64,000 nt of DNA from Larus michahellis (lineage: Eukaryota > Chordata > Aves > Charadriiformes > Laridae). Positions 25,801 to 39,400 of the stretch are shown here, in pieces. Within the stretch, counting starts at the first letter, position 1, and the number at the start of each line of letters is the position of its first letter. The position numbers and the translations under genes are program-made. The stretch covers positions 6,053,016 to 6,117,015 of the forward strand of contig NC_133901.1 in the NCBI RefSeq assembly GCF_964199755.1, read 5' to 3'. Under the pieces are notes generated by a model. The model ran no database searches. It worked only from the letters and a program-made list of their open reading frames with translations, and was not told the DNA's origin.

Positions 25801-28800
25801 CGACTATCTGAGATTCCTCTCTCCACCCTTCATATGAATTTCCCTTGCCTTGCTCCAGGTCTTGTCTCCCTTTTTGCAGCATTTCCAAACACTGAGCTCA
25901 TTGGTTTTAATAACTGCAAAAACAAACAGCTCCTGGGATCTTTTTTCCCATCCTTGTAGTGAGTGCTGCACAGATCCAAGCCAAAAGACAAGACAAGCTA
26001 TGCTTTTTCACAGACAAAAAGATGAATTTCCAATGTCATTTCTACAGCTAGTTCAAGAATCTTACTGGTATAACCATTAATTACTTCTTTCAGGACCATC
26101 TTCACACAAGTTCTCGGTGGTTCGTCACTTTATCATCCTCATTTATATGTGCATGCATAATAAAACTAACCTCTGCAAGAATACCCACTATCCCAGACAG
26201 ACTAACGAGCTGGACAAACACGGAAAGCTGTGAGGAGAATTGATGTGGCAATGACTGAGAGCGCCAGCCGGCATTTATCTCCTGGTAAATGGGAGGAGGG
26301 GGAGAGAGTCCTACACAAAACCCTCTGAAGGGAACTTAAACAGAAACTGAATCAGGCAAAATGTGGCTCAATGAGGTTTTTGTAGCAAACCAAAAAATAA
26401 TAGTTCTCTCAACAGGAAGCAGTCACGAGTAATTCCTCACCAATAGGACTGAAGTAATTTTGTATATCTCAGACATAAAATATTCACAGTGCACAGGGAT
26501 GAACGATTTAATACACACTGAAGAGTTGTAATCATATCAGTGAAATGGATAAAAGGTTTGCAAACCTGGGGACCAGGCTCATCACATCTGTTAAGGTGTC
26601 CAGTCATGTGCATTGAGACATCTGAACACCAGAACCATGTTAATCCTCCAGCAGCTCACATTCCACTCAAATTCTTCCAGGCATTTAAGCTACCAGTAAA
26701 ACTTGCACAAAAAGTAAACACCAACAAAAAAAAACCCAAAACAAACCAACCAAAAAACCCCCCACACACTGAAGTCCTAAAGACTAGGGGGAAAAATTGG
26801 GGTAATTGCAGATTTTTCTGAAACACAACAAATGAATCAGGTTTTCACTTAAATTAAGGACTTCTTTTCTTTTCTTTAGCAAGAGCTCAGTGAGTTCCTA
26901 GATAACCTTGCACAAATTGAGGCCTACACACTGCAAACAAGTACGTGTGTCTTTATGTGCAACCACTCCTACCGAGTTCAACAGTGACACTTGAAACACA
27001 AAGTGTTACGAATCTTTCAGAAGAAGAGCTTAAGATTTTTCTGACAAGCCTTTCTCAAATTCAGATATTTTCTCCATTCCTTTATGCTCTTTTGTGTTTC
27101 CAAACAAATCTGTAAAATTCCTTTGCACTGGAACTAATTTTATTTTGTTCTGTAATGGTAAAGCACTTCCAAGACTAACAATTAGGACAGATAGTCATGC
27201 TTTGTGAGAGAAGCCTGCACACTTTCCTGGTGTATAAGAGCAGCACAAAAACTAGAAGTAAATAATTAAAATTAAAATAAAATTATAATCCAGGGATAAC
27301 CCTGTAACTGACTGGAAAAACAGCTTCTATTTCTGAGTCTGGCAGGCCATGATAATATCACTAACGGAGATGGCAGTCCCGTGAAGATGAAACTGAATGT
27401 GAATATGGCTGTTAAAGTCCTGAGTTCATTTTAATCTCATTTAAACTTCTTTCTCTACATTTCTTCAGATTTTATACATAAATTCCTGAGTGCTTGCTTT
27501 CTCTCCTCGAATTAACTTTACAAAGTAAATAGTTCTTTCCAAATTCTGCTTATAAGTCTCCATTTCAGATCCTTAAAAAATCGCAGATATCACAGATATA
27601 AACACCAATGAAATTTACACCAGTTCATCAGTCACTACCTTATCTTACAGTGCCATGATAATGGAAACAATTATGAAGATGAGATTTCTCTTTCTGGAAG
27701 GTGAGACAGTGTTACAGCTGTAGGATATCAGAGCCTGGCTTTTATTTAGGTGCTGTAAAACCAAAAGACTGTGAAAAAATAGACAAGTCTGACAAGACTG
27801 GAAAAAGCAAGGGATGGAACAATTCAAAATTCACTGACCTATTTACTCCTCCATCTGCCATGGCCTCCAGTCTGGACAGCCCAATGGGAAATGCACCAGG
27901 AAAATGCAATCACTGGGGATTATTCTACGTATCAGAAAAAAACAATGTCTGTAGTCAGCATTCCCAAGTTCAACATTTTCCTCTAACTCATAAAATATGG
28001 AATGCAACTGCTATCTTTCGAAACAGTAAAATGGGGAAGCCCACTTCCCTCACAGAATATTTCAGTTAGGACACAGGATTCCTCAACACTCTATCACGTG
28101 GAAAAAAACCATCAGGCTCTTGTGTCCAAACTGTTCTCCTTATATTTGCATGGTGCTCCCTGAGGAGTTAGGTTTTTTTTCCCATTCCCACCTCACTGCA
28201 GGCACAGCCCCATGTCTTTTATACATAGCTGCTCATACTACAAAACACATCCACCTGCATGGGGCAGACTGAGCATTATATTGTTTGTATTTCACTTAGT
28301 GGTTCGGCTTGATCTGTAGTATAAACAAAACACAGAACCAAAATACACACAGATCCCTGTCTCGGAGCACTTCCATTCTATGCAAATAACACGCAGTTAA
28401 AAGGCTCAAATATCCAACCCCTTAATCGTAGGAGTATTCATATTATCATTAGCACTCAAACATTATTATTTTTCTTTTTTGTATAATGCCAGCACTCAGG
28501 AGCACGGGGGGTTCCAATTGCAAGTTTCTTATAAAGCGGATCATCTGACCATTGTTTGAAGTCAATTCATGATTTAACATGGTATTTAAATGATTTGGGA
28601 TCCTAATATTTGTCTAAAATGTTTACTATCAGTTTTTATGGTAGCTGTCACGTTAAGAATAATGGAACATGTAATGGTATGAGTGGTTTTTTTCTGGGGA
28701 CCGCAGCAAAAGGCTGATCAAATTCCAGTGTTTCTTAGAAGCTGTTCTGCCTTGACAGGGAACTTAGAACTCCAATGCAGGATACACTGGAGTATTTCCC

Positions 28801-31800
28801 CTTGAAATTCATCTGTGGTGACTGTATGGCAATGACATAATGTATGCCCAACACTGTGTCCTATGCGTGTCACACGTATAGTGAATTTGTAGATCTGTGG
28901 CATACATGGCTCCACTACTTCCTAGTCCTATTAAAACGATCGTACATTTTAATGCATCTGCTTACCTGCATTAATTATTTACAAAGGATAACGTTTTGCA
29001 GCCAGTAAAATGATAAGACTGTTTAAGTCAAGAAGCACCAGAAGCAAGACATTCAAGGTCAGAGTGTAGTCTCCTTTCTCACCTCAGTATGGAATGCCAT
29101 TCAAATTATTCTATGTAACTCTGCAGAATTTTCTTACCAGTGTTTTATCCCCATTCCTCTCATGAATGCTAATTTAGAAAAATGTATCTTTAAATACATC
29201 CATGAGGTAGAAGTCAGCCATCATCTACTGTTCTACAGCCAGAACTGAGGCACCAGAAAACAAATGTCAAAGCTGTGTTAACTTTGAGTATCCAGTATGG
29301 GATACCTTATGTATGATTTTTATTTTCAGAATATTAAGTAGCATTGCACTTTCTATATTAAACACAGCCCTCCTTGTCCTCACCTCAAATTAGGACATCG
29401 GCAAACAGAGTTCAACTGATTACTTAAGCTGGACACTCAGATGTAGGCAGCTGATAGGTCAGCTATAAAAAGCCTGACTTCCCCTAATGTCACAAACTAT
29501 GACCTCAGGCAAGGATAAATTCAGTTTTCCCAGGAGCATTCACCTCTTCAAGTCCAACCTTTTTATTCCTTTGGTTCCTGACCACTAATAAATGACAGCG
29601 AGTGTTAAAACAATCTTTGTACGCACTGGTAAGCTTCAGTCACTGGACAAAAAGGTCATTCTTGCCTAAACATCTGCAGTTGGAATGTACTTTGTAGCTG
29701 GAGAGGTAATAACATATGCCTTGCCAGTACATTCCTTAACTTCTGGCAACCAAATGAATGGGCTGTGACTTGTATTGGACAACCTTCACTGTACATTTCC
29801 ATCACTTTGGATCCCCATTCCATTGATTGGTAGGATTTTAAAAAAATAATAAAAGACCTGCTGCCTGATCTATTTAACTGCTGTGTTTATTGGATCATTC
29901 TGGAAAAACTCAAAGCTGTTCAATGATCATTTTTATTAGAAATTGGTATCCCTAGCTACAAAATAATCATGGAATCAAGCTTACTAAAACTGGCAGTGAA
30001 AAAATGAAAAAAAATACAGGAGAATTACATTAAGAGGAGGAAAACAAAAAAAAAACAAAGAAAAAAACCCATGTAGTTTTGTGATGTCCAAACTTACTGA
30101 GAACTGGCTTCCTATACCTTGTGGTTGATGATGAGAACCAACGTCCCAAAGAAATGGGATATTTTTAACATCTCTTCCCTGAACAAATTCTCTGTTATCC
30201 AGTTGAGTCTGAGCACATGTAGTCTTTCCTTCAGTTAGGGAACTTACGGTGTTGTACTTTATATATTGCTCCTCTAATTTCTCAAAACTTACAGGAACTT
30301 CATTTTACTCAACATTTCTACAACCCTGTTAAATTTGTCTGGAATTGGCCAATGAGTTGGCCAACTGCTTGTCCTTACAAGGCACACACTGACAGACGGT
30401 TTGATTACACAAGCCTCATTTGCTTAGGAAATTAGGCTAAAGATGATAAATAGGTGTTTATAAGTGCCTGCCCATGATTTCCCTGTTGCAGCCTCTGAGC
30501 CTGCTTCCCATGGTACAACATGGCTCAGAAAGCACTTATGCCCCATCTTGCCTGATTATATCAGTAACTTACTCGGTGATTAGTCAAAGTAACATTCCTC
30601 TCCTAGCAACTAATTGAATGCTTTTTAATATATTACAGTCTCTTTTAGGTCCAAACCTTTCTATTTTGGGACTTCCAATTCAAATTTGCCTAATAGCTTC
30701 ACATAATGGTCTCTTGCTCCCAATAAATTTCTCATTTTAACTCTAATTGGTTTGCTCATGAAGAATCACAATTTACATGAGCTGAAGAGGAGATGTATCA
30801 GTAGTTATTACTGAATATAAGTAATATTTGATTAAGCAAACTGCTTTTTTCTCAGCACTTGTTAATGATATTGCCGATTTCTACAAGCCAATAAAGTATA
30901 TTTACAACATAATCAATTAAATGTATTTGGAATAGGTATTAAGTAATGACATCAATTCAGTGTCCTCTTAAATTTATGTTATCTATTCATTATAATGATA
31001 ACCCAAAGCAACTACCATATTCAGATGAAGTTGCTGGTCAACCAATTGTTCTCCAGTGCAAAGTCATCAAAATTAAAGGCATAGATTGGCTTTATGAAGG
31101 GTAATGTAAGCAACAGGTGGAAACCCAAGAAAATAAATAATTTGAATAGCTGCAATACTGAAGCATAAATCACCTTCAGTGATTTCAAAGTCTCGGTCTA
31201 GAAATAAAGAATTGTCTCATTCTACTTAACTGAGCCCAGCCTGAGGAGCCTGGTAATGCAAGAACGCAGAGGACATTTCTGAAGGAGTCTGGGAGGGGAA
31301 GGGAAGCTGGAGTTTGGGTGATACTAAGAAACATACTGACACTACTTTGTAAAAGAAAGGGATACTGTAAACCTGCATGAAGATAAATCAATTTGAAACA
31401 TTACAGTTTTGATCAAAAGTTTTTAAACGTAACTTCATGAACGTCAGGGAGCTTCTTCAAGGCAAGAGAAAAGAATATGATTATTTTTTTTTTTAAAGTA
31501 TCACTATTTCAAAGTAACTACAATTTCTCCCTGGATGTCTAACTCATAATTTTGAACAGTTCAGTCCTCAAACAGGGAGCAAGGCATTCCATTAGATTAG
31601 AAGACAAGAAATATATATTTGAAATACATCTAGATAGAAGTTGTACCAGCTCGTGGTTCTGACTGCTATTAATTACTGGTATATGTAGAATATTTGAATA
31701 ACAAATTTTTAAGCCTCTTTGATGTAGTTTTTCTTTTAAGGCCAGAATAATGCCTGTGAGAAACACTGATCAACGGGTTAGATACGGTTGAAAAAGTAAC

Positions 31801-32239
31801 TTTGGAGAATGTCTTTGATTTTTATTTTTTTTTTTGCTTATTATTACTTCTAGTTTAGCTTGAGCCTCGGTTGGTTGGTTTTGGGTGGGGATTTTTTTCT
31901 GTAATAAAATACACTTGTAGAGAGAACTCTAGTTAGGCTAATTCTGAAATCATGCTGGTTAAGGATAAATGCTGTAAAGACCTGTCTCACCTCTTTACCC
32001 ACGACAGTGGCGTTTACTGCGTTAGCACAGACATACTCTGCGCCCCAGATAATATTCACCATCGGCCTGAGCCTGGCTCTTGGAGAGGGAAAAGGCAAAA
32101 AGCAGCGCAGGCCGTGAGGCGCAGGACATTCAGTGTGGCCGTCCACCTCCAACCAAAGTATGGCCAACGACCTATGGAAAAAATAAATTAATCTGACGAA
32201 AAGCGTAAATAATTGAGGCGCTGGGTTACAAAAGCAGGC

Positions 32240-33310
32240 TCTTTGGGACTTTGCCTTCTCAGCAGGAGACCCCTCACCCCAAGAAGCCGGGCGTCCCGCA
32301 GGCCCCTGTGGGCCCTGAGGCGGCTGCAGGGGCTGGGTACCCTCCGGCCCTTGTCACCCCCCGCCCCATCGCCTGTCCCACACAGTGCCACACCCGCCAC
32401 GCGCCTTGTCCCACAGGGTGCCACAGGCTCAGCCCTCCCCCGGCCCCCTCACACGGGGACCGGGCAAGCACACAGACCCCGGCCCCCGCGGGAGGCCGCC
32501 CCGCCTCCTCGTCCCCGAGGCGCCCCCCGCAGCGGGCCGTGGCGGGGGTGAGGCGAGGGGCGGGCGGCGGGAAGCGGGATCGCCCGGCGGGCCGGACGGA
32601 CGCGGCAGGCACCCAATGCGCTCAGGAGCCGCCGCCCCGAAAGGAGGGGAGAGACCCGCAGTCGGGCCCAATGAGGCCGCGCCCGGAGCGGGACTTCCTT
32701 CGGGGATCCCGCGGCGGCGAGCGGCGGCGGAGCCGAGCTGACACGTAAGTGCGAGGCCGGGGAAGTTGCCTTTGTTCCCCTCAGGTTGGCGGCGGAGGAG
32801 CCACCGCCCGGGCGGGTCCCCGCGGCGGGGCCGGGCCGAAGGCGCCGCCTGAGGAGAGCCGGCAGCCGTCCCCGCCCCGCAGGCCGCGCTCGCCAGCGCC
32901 GCTGCCCGCCCCTGCCGCGGGGACCGGGACGATCAGCCCGGGGCCGCCCCCGGAGGGGGCCGGGCAGCACCGGGCAGCCCCGCGGCCGCAGCATGCGGCT
33001 GGGGCGCCCGCCCCGCGCCGCCCAGAGTCCCGCCGGCCCCGCTCCGGCGCGCAGGGCCCGCACCGACGGAGAAGCCGCCCGGGGCGTCGCGGCGGTGCCC
33101 AGGGGCTGAGGCGCTCGGCCGGCCCCTCCGTCCCTCCCTCGGTCCCTCCCTCTTTCCTCCTCCTCCCGGCGCGGGCCCGGGGCCTCCGATGTCGCCGCCT
33201 CGTCGCCCGCCGCCTCCAGCTGCCCGCCGCTAAGCCGTGAGGGGCGGGGGCTCCCGGGACCCCGCCGGGGACATGGGCAACGGGATGTGCTCCCGAAAGC
33301 AGAAGCGGAT
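32240..33310 (+). promoter_or_regulatory. CpG-island promoter and 5' UTR region of GOLIM4
   Basis: The base composition switches abruptly from AT-rich to extremely GC- and CpG-rich at about 32.24 kb and returns to average inside intron 1. GC-box (Sp1-type) strings occur, for example around 32557 and 33238. No TATA box is convincing close to the ATG, which fits a dispersed CpG-island promoter. The transcription start cannot be fixed from sequence. Several long open frames on both strands here are by-products of stop-codon scarcity in GC-rich DNA. Confidence 0.85.
33189..33233 (+). other. Upstream ORF (14 codons plus stop) in the putative GOLIM4 5' UTR
   Basis: An ATG at 33189 opens a 14-codon Pro/Arg-rich frame (MSPPRRPPPPAARR) that ends at the TAA at 33231. 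That TAA is in the same frame as the GOLIM4 ATG, 39 nt before it. The context has C at -3 and T at +4, so it is weak and leaky scanning to the main ATG (G at -3, G at +4) would be expected. Whether it is transcribed depends on an unknown transcription start. Confidence 0.5.
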
Positions 33311-33459
33311 TTTCCAGACCCTCCTGCTCCTGACTGTCGTGTTCGGCTTCCTCTACGGGGCGATGCTCTACTACGAGGTGCAGGGCCAGCTGAGGAAGGC
33401 TGAGGCCACGGCGCTCAAGTACCAGCAGCATCAGGAGTCCCTCTCTGCTCAGTTACAAG
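33273..33459 (+). CDS. GOLIM4: GOLIM4 coding exon 1 (residues 1-62)
   Basis: This exon encodes the cytosolic N-terminus with a basic cluster (RKQKR, residues 8-12), the signal-anchor transmembrane segment (about 13-34, rich in Leu/Val/Phe/Tyr) and the start of the luminal coiled coil. The ATG at 33273 is the first in-frame ATG after an in-frame TAA at 33231 and has G at -3 and G at +4. The exon ends CAG-TTA-CAA-G before gtactt, phase 1. The second codon is Gly, but Asn-Gly-Met-Cys does not give a clear myristoylation signal. Confidence 0.97.
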
Positions 33460-36400
33460 GTACTTACCTCGGCAGGAGCCTCTGCCGCCCTTCCCTAACA
33501 CAGAAATACCCTTCTCCTCTTCCTTCTCTGGGCAAGTCTGGGCTCCAGCTGTCCAACCTCTCGCAAAAGTTTTGCTCCTTACACGCTTCTTCCCCTTCTC
33601 TCCTTCCAGCGTGTGGGGTTTTGGTATCTAACCATGGGTAGGATCCTAGCTCTGCTAAAGTCAGCGTGAGTTTTTGTCAGGGACTCCCCGAGAGCTCTCA
33701 TTCCCCCTCACTCCCACACGCTTTATAGAGTGACTGTTATTTCCAAAGGACTGTACATCACTTTGCAATTCCTGGTGTAAATGGAAAAGGTGGGCGTGCT
33801 CCCTATTGCTCATCTAACAGTACAGACCATGTCCAGTTCTGGGACTTTTGCGTGCTTTTACGTTGTCTTAGCAGTATTAATTTTATGCTGCTGTGAGAAC
33901 ATTCATCTGCAAAAATGCAAGGCTGCAGTTCCTGAAAAGATGAACATCTTTTCATCCATGAAAACATGCCGATGTCTGACATCTGCACGTACAGGAATCA
34001 GATGCAAAGCAGCAGAGAGATACACAAAGCATCAGTGCTCTAGGAAGTGCAAGACCTCAGCCCTCTCTAATTGTTGAGTGCAAGATTATCAGGTTGGCAT
34101 ATAAAAAGTCCAGAGCCACTTTCAAAACTCTTTAGAGTATTAGTTCTCAAAACTGTGTAAAACAAGAGTAAAAGTGGTCTGCTGTAGCAGCTATAACAGT
34201 ACTTAACTTCAGGGTGATCTTCAACCATACTTTTCACTGTGGAAGCATGCCTGGAAGCATACACTTTTTATGCAGAGAGCACAGAATTGGGCTTATGCTG
34301 TTAGGTTCTTAGAGTGATTTGTTTCTTGAATATATTCAACTCTGATCTGAGACCATCATTACTTAATATTTCAATTTGAGGCTGTTTCCAGGTAATGCCA
34401 TGGAAAAAATTTGACAGAAACCTTCATTTAAGTCACGAAAAAGGTGTAAATGTTTGGCTGGGAGATGGGTATGTGGCGGATGGCTAAAGAGCTACTTTTA
34501 CTAGTCTGTATATTTGCCAGCAGTATTTGAAAAGGACAGAGGAACATCTTGTTCTCAAGCTAAAATTCAACAAGTTAGCTTTTTCTGTTGCTGTGGCTAT
34601 ACCAAAGAGGAGCATGCAACAAACTTTATTCCAACACAGAGGAGAGATTCTCTTGATCAGATATATTGGATCTGGACTGTGAGTTTAAACTTTTCCCTTC
34701 TGAAACATTATCTTGAGTAGCCATCATCTGTCCAAGCAAGTTCACAGAAGCAGCAGGCAACTAGTAGTTGATAAACCCACTGACAATGCTGACATTTAAT
34801 AGAAATATTCTCTTATTTGTTTCAGTGTATCAATGAGAAATGTAAGATATGGACCAGAATCTGAAAAGACTGGTATAATTGATTATCAATGCAATAAATT
34901 CACATGGTTCTGGGACCAATGACAATTTATCAAGTCTGTTAAGCAGATGTTATCTATGCCTAGTATGGTAGCAGTAAACCTTGTTTTAAAAAAAAACCTC
35001 AATAATTACTATCAATTAAGTCACAGAATATAAGGAAAAATACAATGTAACAATAAAATTAGTTCTTTAAAATTTTCCTGTATTTTTGCAATAGCTAAAT
35101 ATAAAGAAGGTGAGGCTGAGAGCCCGGAGATGTACTAAACGCAGCAGCAAGCATTAGATGCCTAATCTCCCACTGAAGTAAGTGGAAGCTATGTGCCTAA
35201 GGACTTCGGAGGATTTGGGTCTAGTGAGCTAGAAATAAACTTTCCTTCCCTGTCTTTCCCTGTACATTTAATGGCTCTTTCTGGGATGCCTGGCCCTGTA
35301 TAATCACTTGGATTTTTGGAGTGGCAGTTTATTAGTGAGCAGAACATACAGAATTCAAAACCTGTGCCTATGCCCAACGTGCCCGGAGATACACAAGCAC
35401 CATACTATAACTGTTGATGTACAACACCAAACCATTTCTGAACCTTTCCTATTTAACTCTTTGATATGGAACAACAGGAAGGAATTTTCTTTAAGCAGAG
35501 ACTTTGAAACAACATAAAATGCTGACAGAAAATCCTGTGTTTGCAGGTGCAACATCTGATTGCACTTTGAACTTTTGATTTTAAATGACCTGGATCTTAA
35601 ATCAACAACGTTTCTGTTGCCAAACAAAAAAAAATCTCGAAGAATATCTAGGCTACATCTCTTTGCTGACCTTAACAACAGGAGAGATTATTCTTTGAGT
35701 TTATTCTTTCATGAGAATAACGAAATATACCACTGCTAAAGCAGTGCAACTTTTATCTTTTCCATGCAGTGTAATCAGTTTCTCTATAGATATAGCTCTA
35801 GAGAGGACTTTGGGGTGTGAAGTATGATGGGAGCACTCTGAAACCTTTTAAACTGGAACCAGTTAAAGAACGAGGTCACTGACACAACATTGCCAGGAGG
35901 AAAAGAGTGCTGTATCAACAGTGGTTGATTTCTTACTGTTTATAGCTCTCTTCTAGGCAATTAAATAAGACTTTAAAGTTCATTACAAGCTGAGGAGAGA
36001 ACTGAACCTTGGACTTCTACTTCCTGAATAACTGTTTCACCAGGAGGCTTTTATTATTTCAAATTAAAAAAAAAAAAAAAGGCAACTTCTTAAAGTTGTC
36101 CTTTTGAAGACTCTGAGGCTGTATTGTGCTGGGCTGGCAGTCCTCCTGGAAGGCTGACTGGATTGAAGCACTTGGATGACAGGGAAATATCGCCTGTTTT
36201 CTGAATTTTGGTTGGGTTTTGCTGTGACTGCTGGGGCCTGTGGAGACAGTTGCTTTCCTGAATGTACACAGAGGAACACTGTTAGGGCTTCTGGGTGAAA
36301 CTTGAGTCAGTTTGAAATGCTTAAGAATGATAGGCAATTCTTAAGTTTATGTATAAGGTCACAGTTTTGGACCTGAATGCCTTTGGTCTGCCCAAAATCT

Positions 36401-39400
36401 TGATCAGGATCCTCAGCTGTAGCTCGGAATGCAGCCTCCCTTCACTTCCTACTGTCCCCTCGACTATTTTCCTATCTCTGCACAGTGTTTGTTCTTTCTT
36501 CTATGTAGGTAATAGGAACCATCTTTTTGGTACTTGCCAGCTCTTCATGCCTGAATGAGCAATGCTTTCTGGTTTTGTTTGAAAAGCCAGAGGTCTTAGA
36601 TTTTTATCTTTTTCGTTGCCTTGTTTTGCTCAAATGTAGCACGTGAATTGGGCTAAATCTTGTGTACATGTGGGAAAACAGCACTCTCATCTACCAAGGC
36701 CGAAGGTACAGATCACTGAAAAATGGTGCAGGAAGAGGTCTCCAAATCGTTTAACCCATGTACCTGAGCTGAAGAGGGCTGCATATGACTGTTTTTGTAG
36801 GGAGTTCTGCTTTTTCTGGTGTTCACAGCTTCAGGTACTCAGCTGAAAAGTATTTGTGCCTCCTGAAATAAGACCAGGGTGCGACTGGAGGGATGGCAGA
36901 CTTGGGAAACACAATAAGAATAACTGGTTTTGAGAGGCTGGGATCTTAAGCCCACCAGTTTAGACAGCGCACACTGTAGAAGATTTTGTATTTGAAAGCT
37001 AAACTTCTCACAAAAAAAAGAATGTCAAACTTTGGCATTTTTATCTCTTTGACAAAGTTCTGATGGGCAATGGAGAAAGTAGGGCTGCTTCTGTAACCCG
37101 CAAAGGAAATGCCAGAGGCAAAGTTTAGAGATGACACAAAATTTCTTGGCTGCTAAGAAAACCTGAAGTCATTGTTATCTATAAGGTCTTTCATAGAGAA
37201 GCTGATCTTCCCAGTAAGCTGATTATTTTAAAGTCTTATTCTCTGAGCATTATATGTTCAAAACATGAAGATAATCTTATTTAGTATTTCTTAAAATGAT
37301 AAAAACAAAACTTGACACTCTTGGCCTCCTACAAAGATGTGTCAAACTATTGGCCATATAGGAACAGACTTCACTTGCTAGAATAGAAATGCATTGACAG
37401 CTGTAGGTGAACCTGATCATATCTTTTCTCCAAGATTGAATGTATCTACAAATGTCTTTTTAGCCCTTACAGCTTCTGTCTTCTCATCCTCTGGGTATTA
37501 AGTAACCCCTTGTGTACTATTTTAATCTCTTTAATCTGTTTTAATCCCTAATCCTAATAACAGCCTACATTTCGTGCCTTTACTACCTTAATTTTCCTGC
37601 TCTTCCTCTTAGAGTCTTAACGTATCTGATGGCTGCAGGCAATCTTTGTGCAGTCTGAGACCATACTGTAATCTTGGGACCCAGCCCAGCAGGGACTCTG
37701 AATTTGAGAGTTCAGAGTTTGCCCTACTGTAAGCAGGATGTGGATTTCCTCAAAGCTGTCTGCTCCAGTGCTAGAAAGAACCAGCTGAAAAGCAAATGTA
37801 GAATTCCTCTGTGCCCGTTGTGCCATTTGTCCCAAACCAAGGCCCCTCCTTGGAGGTGACACACTAGAAGTTGATCAGACCTATAGCATCTCTGTGTGTA
37901 GAGACACAATAGTAGATCATAGTTCCATGTAACTTTAGTGGTTAATATTTATTATGTCTGCCTGCATGGTAACTACATAGATGCCAAAGCTGTTCTTCAT
38001 GAAGTACACTCAGAAGTGGATGTACTTCACTGTCTCACCCCTCTGTTATAATAGTCTATTTAAACTTGTACCTTAAGTTAGCAGAGCTGGGAAGAACTAA
38101 CAGTGCTTTTCTGATGCCTTATTTTTCACATGCACCATACAAGTAGAGCTACATCTATGCAGCTCCTATGTGGTTTGGTTGTTGTCCATAATAACAGCTG
38201 CCTCAATTCCTGTTATTCCTATTAGTTTCAGATTGCACATAACACTTCAGCGCTTATTTTGATTGTGTTTTGTTGCTATCTGAGATCTGAAAGATCTGTG
38301 GTAGCACCTTAGTAGCAGAGGTTAGTTCTCTGTGTACTCTTGGCACGGAGGTGTACTCCAACACCAAGTACAGTACTGCATGAAAAGGCAAATACAGCAT
38401 CCCTAATTCTCCTACCTGGCTTCCTAAAGTGATGTGCTTTGGTTCGTAATGTCATCTAAGAATCTGTCTTTTGTAATTCCATTCACGTTTTCCACTGGGT
38501 ATTTAATGTTCTGAATACTTAAAACACATTAAACGTTTTAAATTATTTGTGCAAAATTCTAGTATGGAAGATCTATGTGCTGTAAATTTATATTCATACA
38601 TGCATTTGTATGTATTTGTATATACATATATGTGTGTGTAAAATGTATATTTAGATAGGTAGATGTCTGTTTTGCAGCTCAGCCTAAAGATTTTGGGTTA
38701 TCTGGAATTATCAAGATTTCTTCATAATCCAAATACAGAAAAAGTGCTAGAGCTGTGTTCGGTTCAGTTAACTCAGGGAGGTGTTTTGTTGCTTCTAGGT
38801 CCATAGTCAGTAAGACTCCCAACATCTGAACTCTGTGACTGGAAAGATAAATTGAGCATAGATGCCCGTACTTATATTTTTTTTCATTCCTGTAATCCAT
38901 GCCCGAATGCCCTTAAATCACTTTCCATGTGGTCGTAATACTTCCAGGATAAATTTCGACCAGTGCTGCAATGTTATATCTGCACCCAAGTTGGAATCTG
39001 GGCTGAAGATCACAGAGCGTGTAGTCTGAAGGAATATTAAGCAGCATGAGGTAATAGGGTGGTTTCGTTCCCTGGGTTTTGTTGTTCCCCCTCCCTGGTT
39101 TAATATTGGGCCTGGGAGCTAACAGACCGATGCAAGATGGAGCCAATATCCTGAAACTATTTGTTACTGATGATGATTTAAGCCTTTTAAAGCTTGTGAG
39201 TGATTGATCTGTCTGGGTTTATGAACACCTCAGAGCTGAGAGAGGAGGGGGGAGGCAAGATGGGTGGATGCTTTGGTGCTTTTGCATTCGGACTTCTTTG
39301 ACAGCCATCTTCTGTCACATATCCCTAGAAGGCAAAGGTTTGACAGAAGCTTTGGCATCACCTAAAACATCATCAGGGATGACCAGTAGAGAAGCAGAGG

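Larger units (their letters stand above)
17148..32239. other. Intergenic, no gene recognised
   Basis: About 15 kb of mostly AT-rich DNA upstream of the GOLIM4 CpG island. It contains a CR1 remnant near 18564, two CTCF-like motifs (18497 and 25787), an A/C-rich patch at about 26725-26763, and homopolymer runs. No exon, tRNA or other RNA gene was recognised. Distal enhancers could be here but cannot be named from sequence alone. Confidence 0.7.

Noticed and set aside
32251..33431. Long overlapping open frames on both strands in the CpG island (up to 216 codons)
   Set aside because: They are Ala/Gly/Pro/Arg-rich, overlap each other in several frames and cover the promoter and exon 1. This is what stop-poor GC-rich DNA produces. 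No family resemblance.
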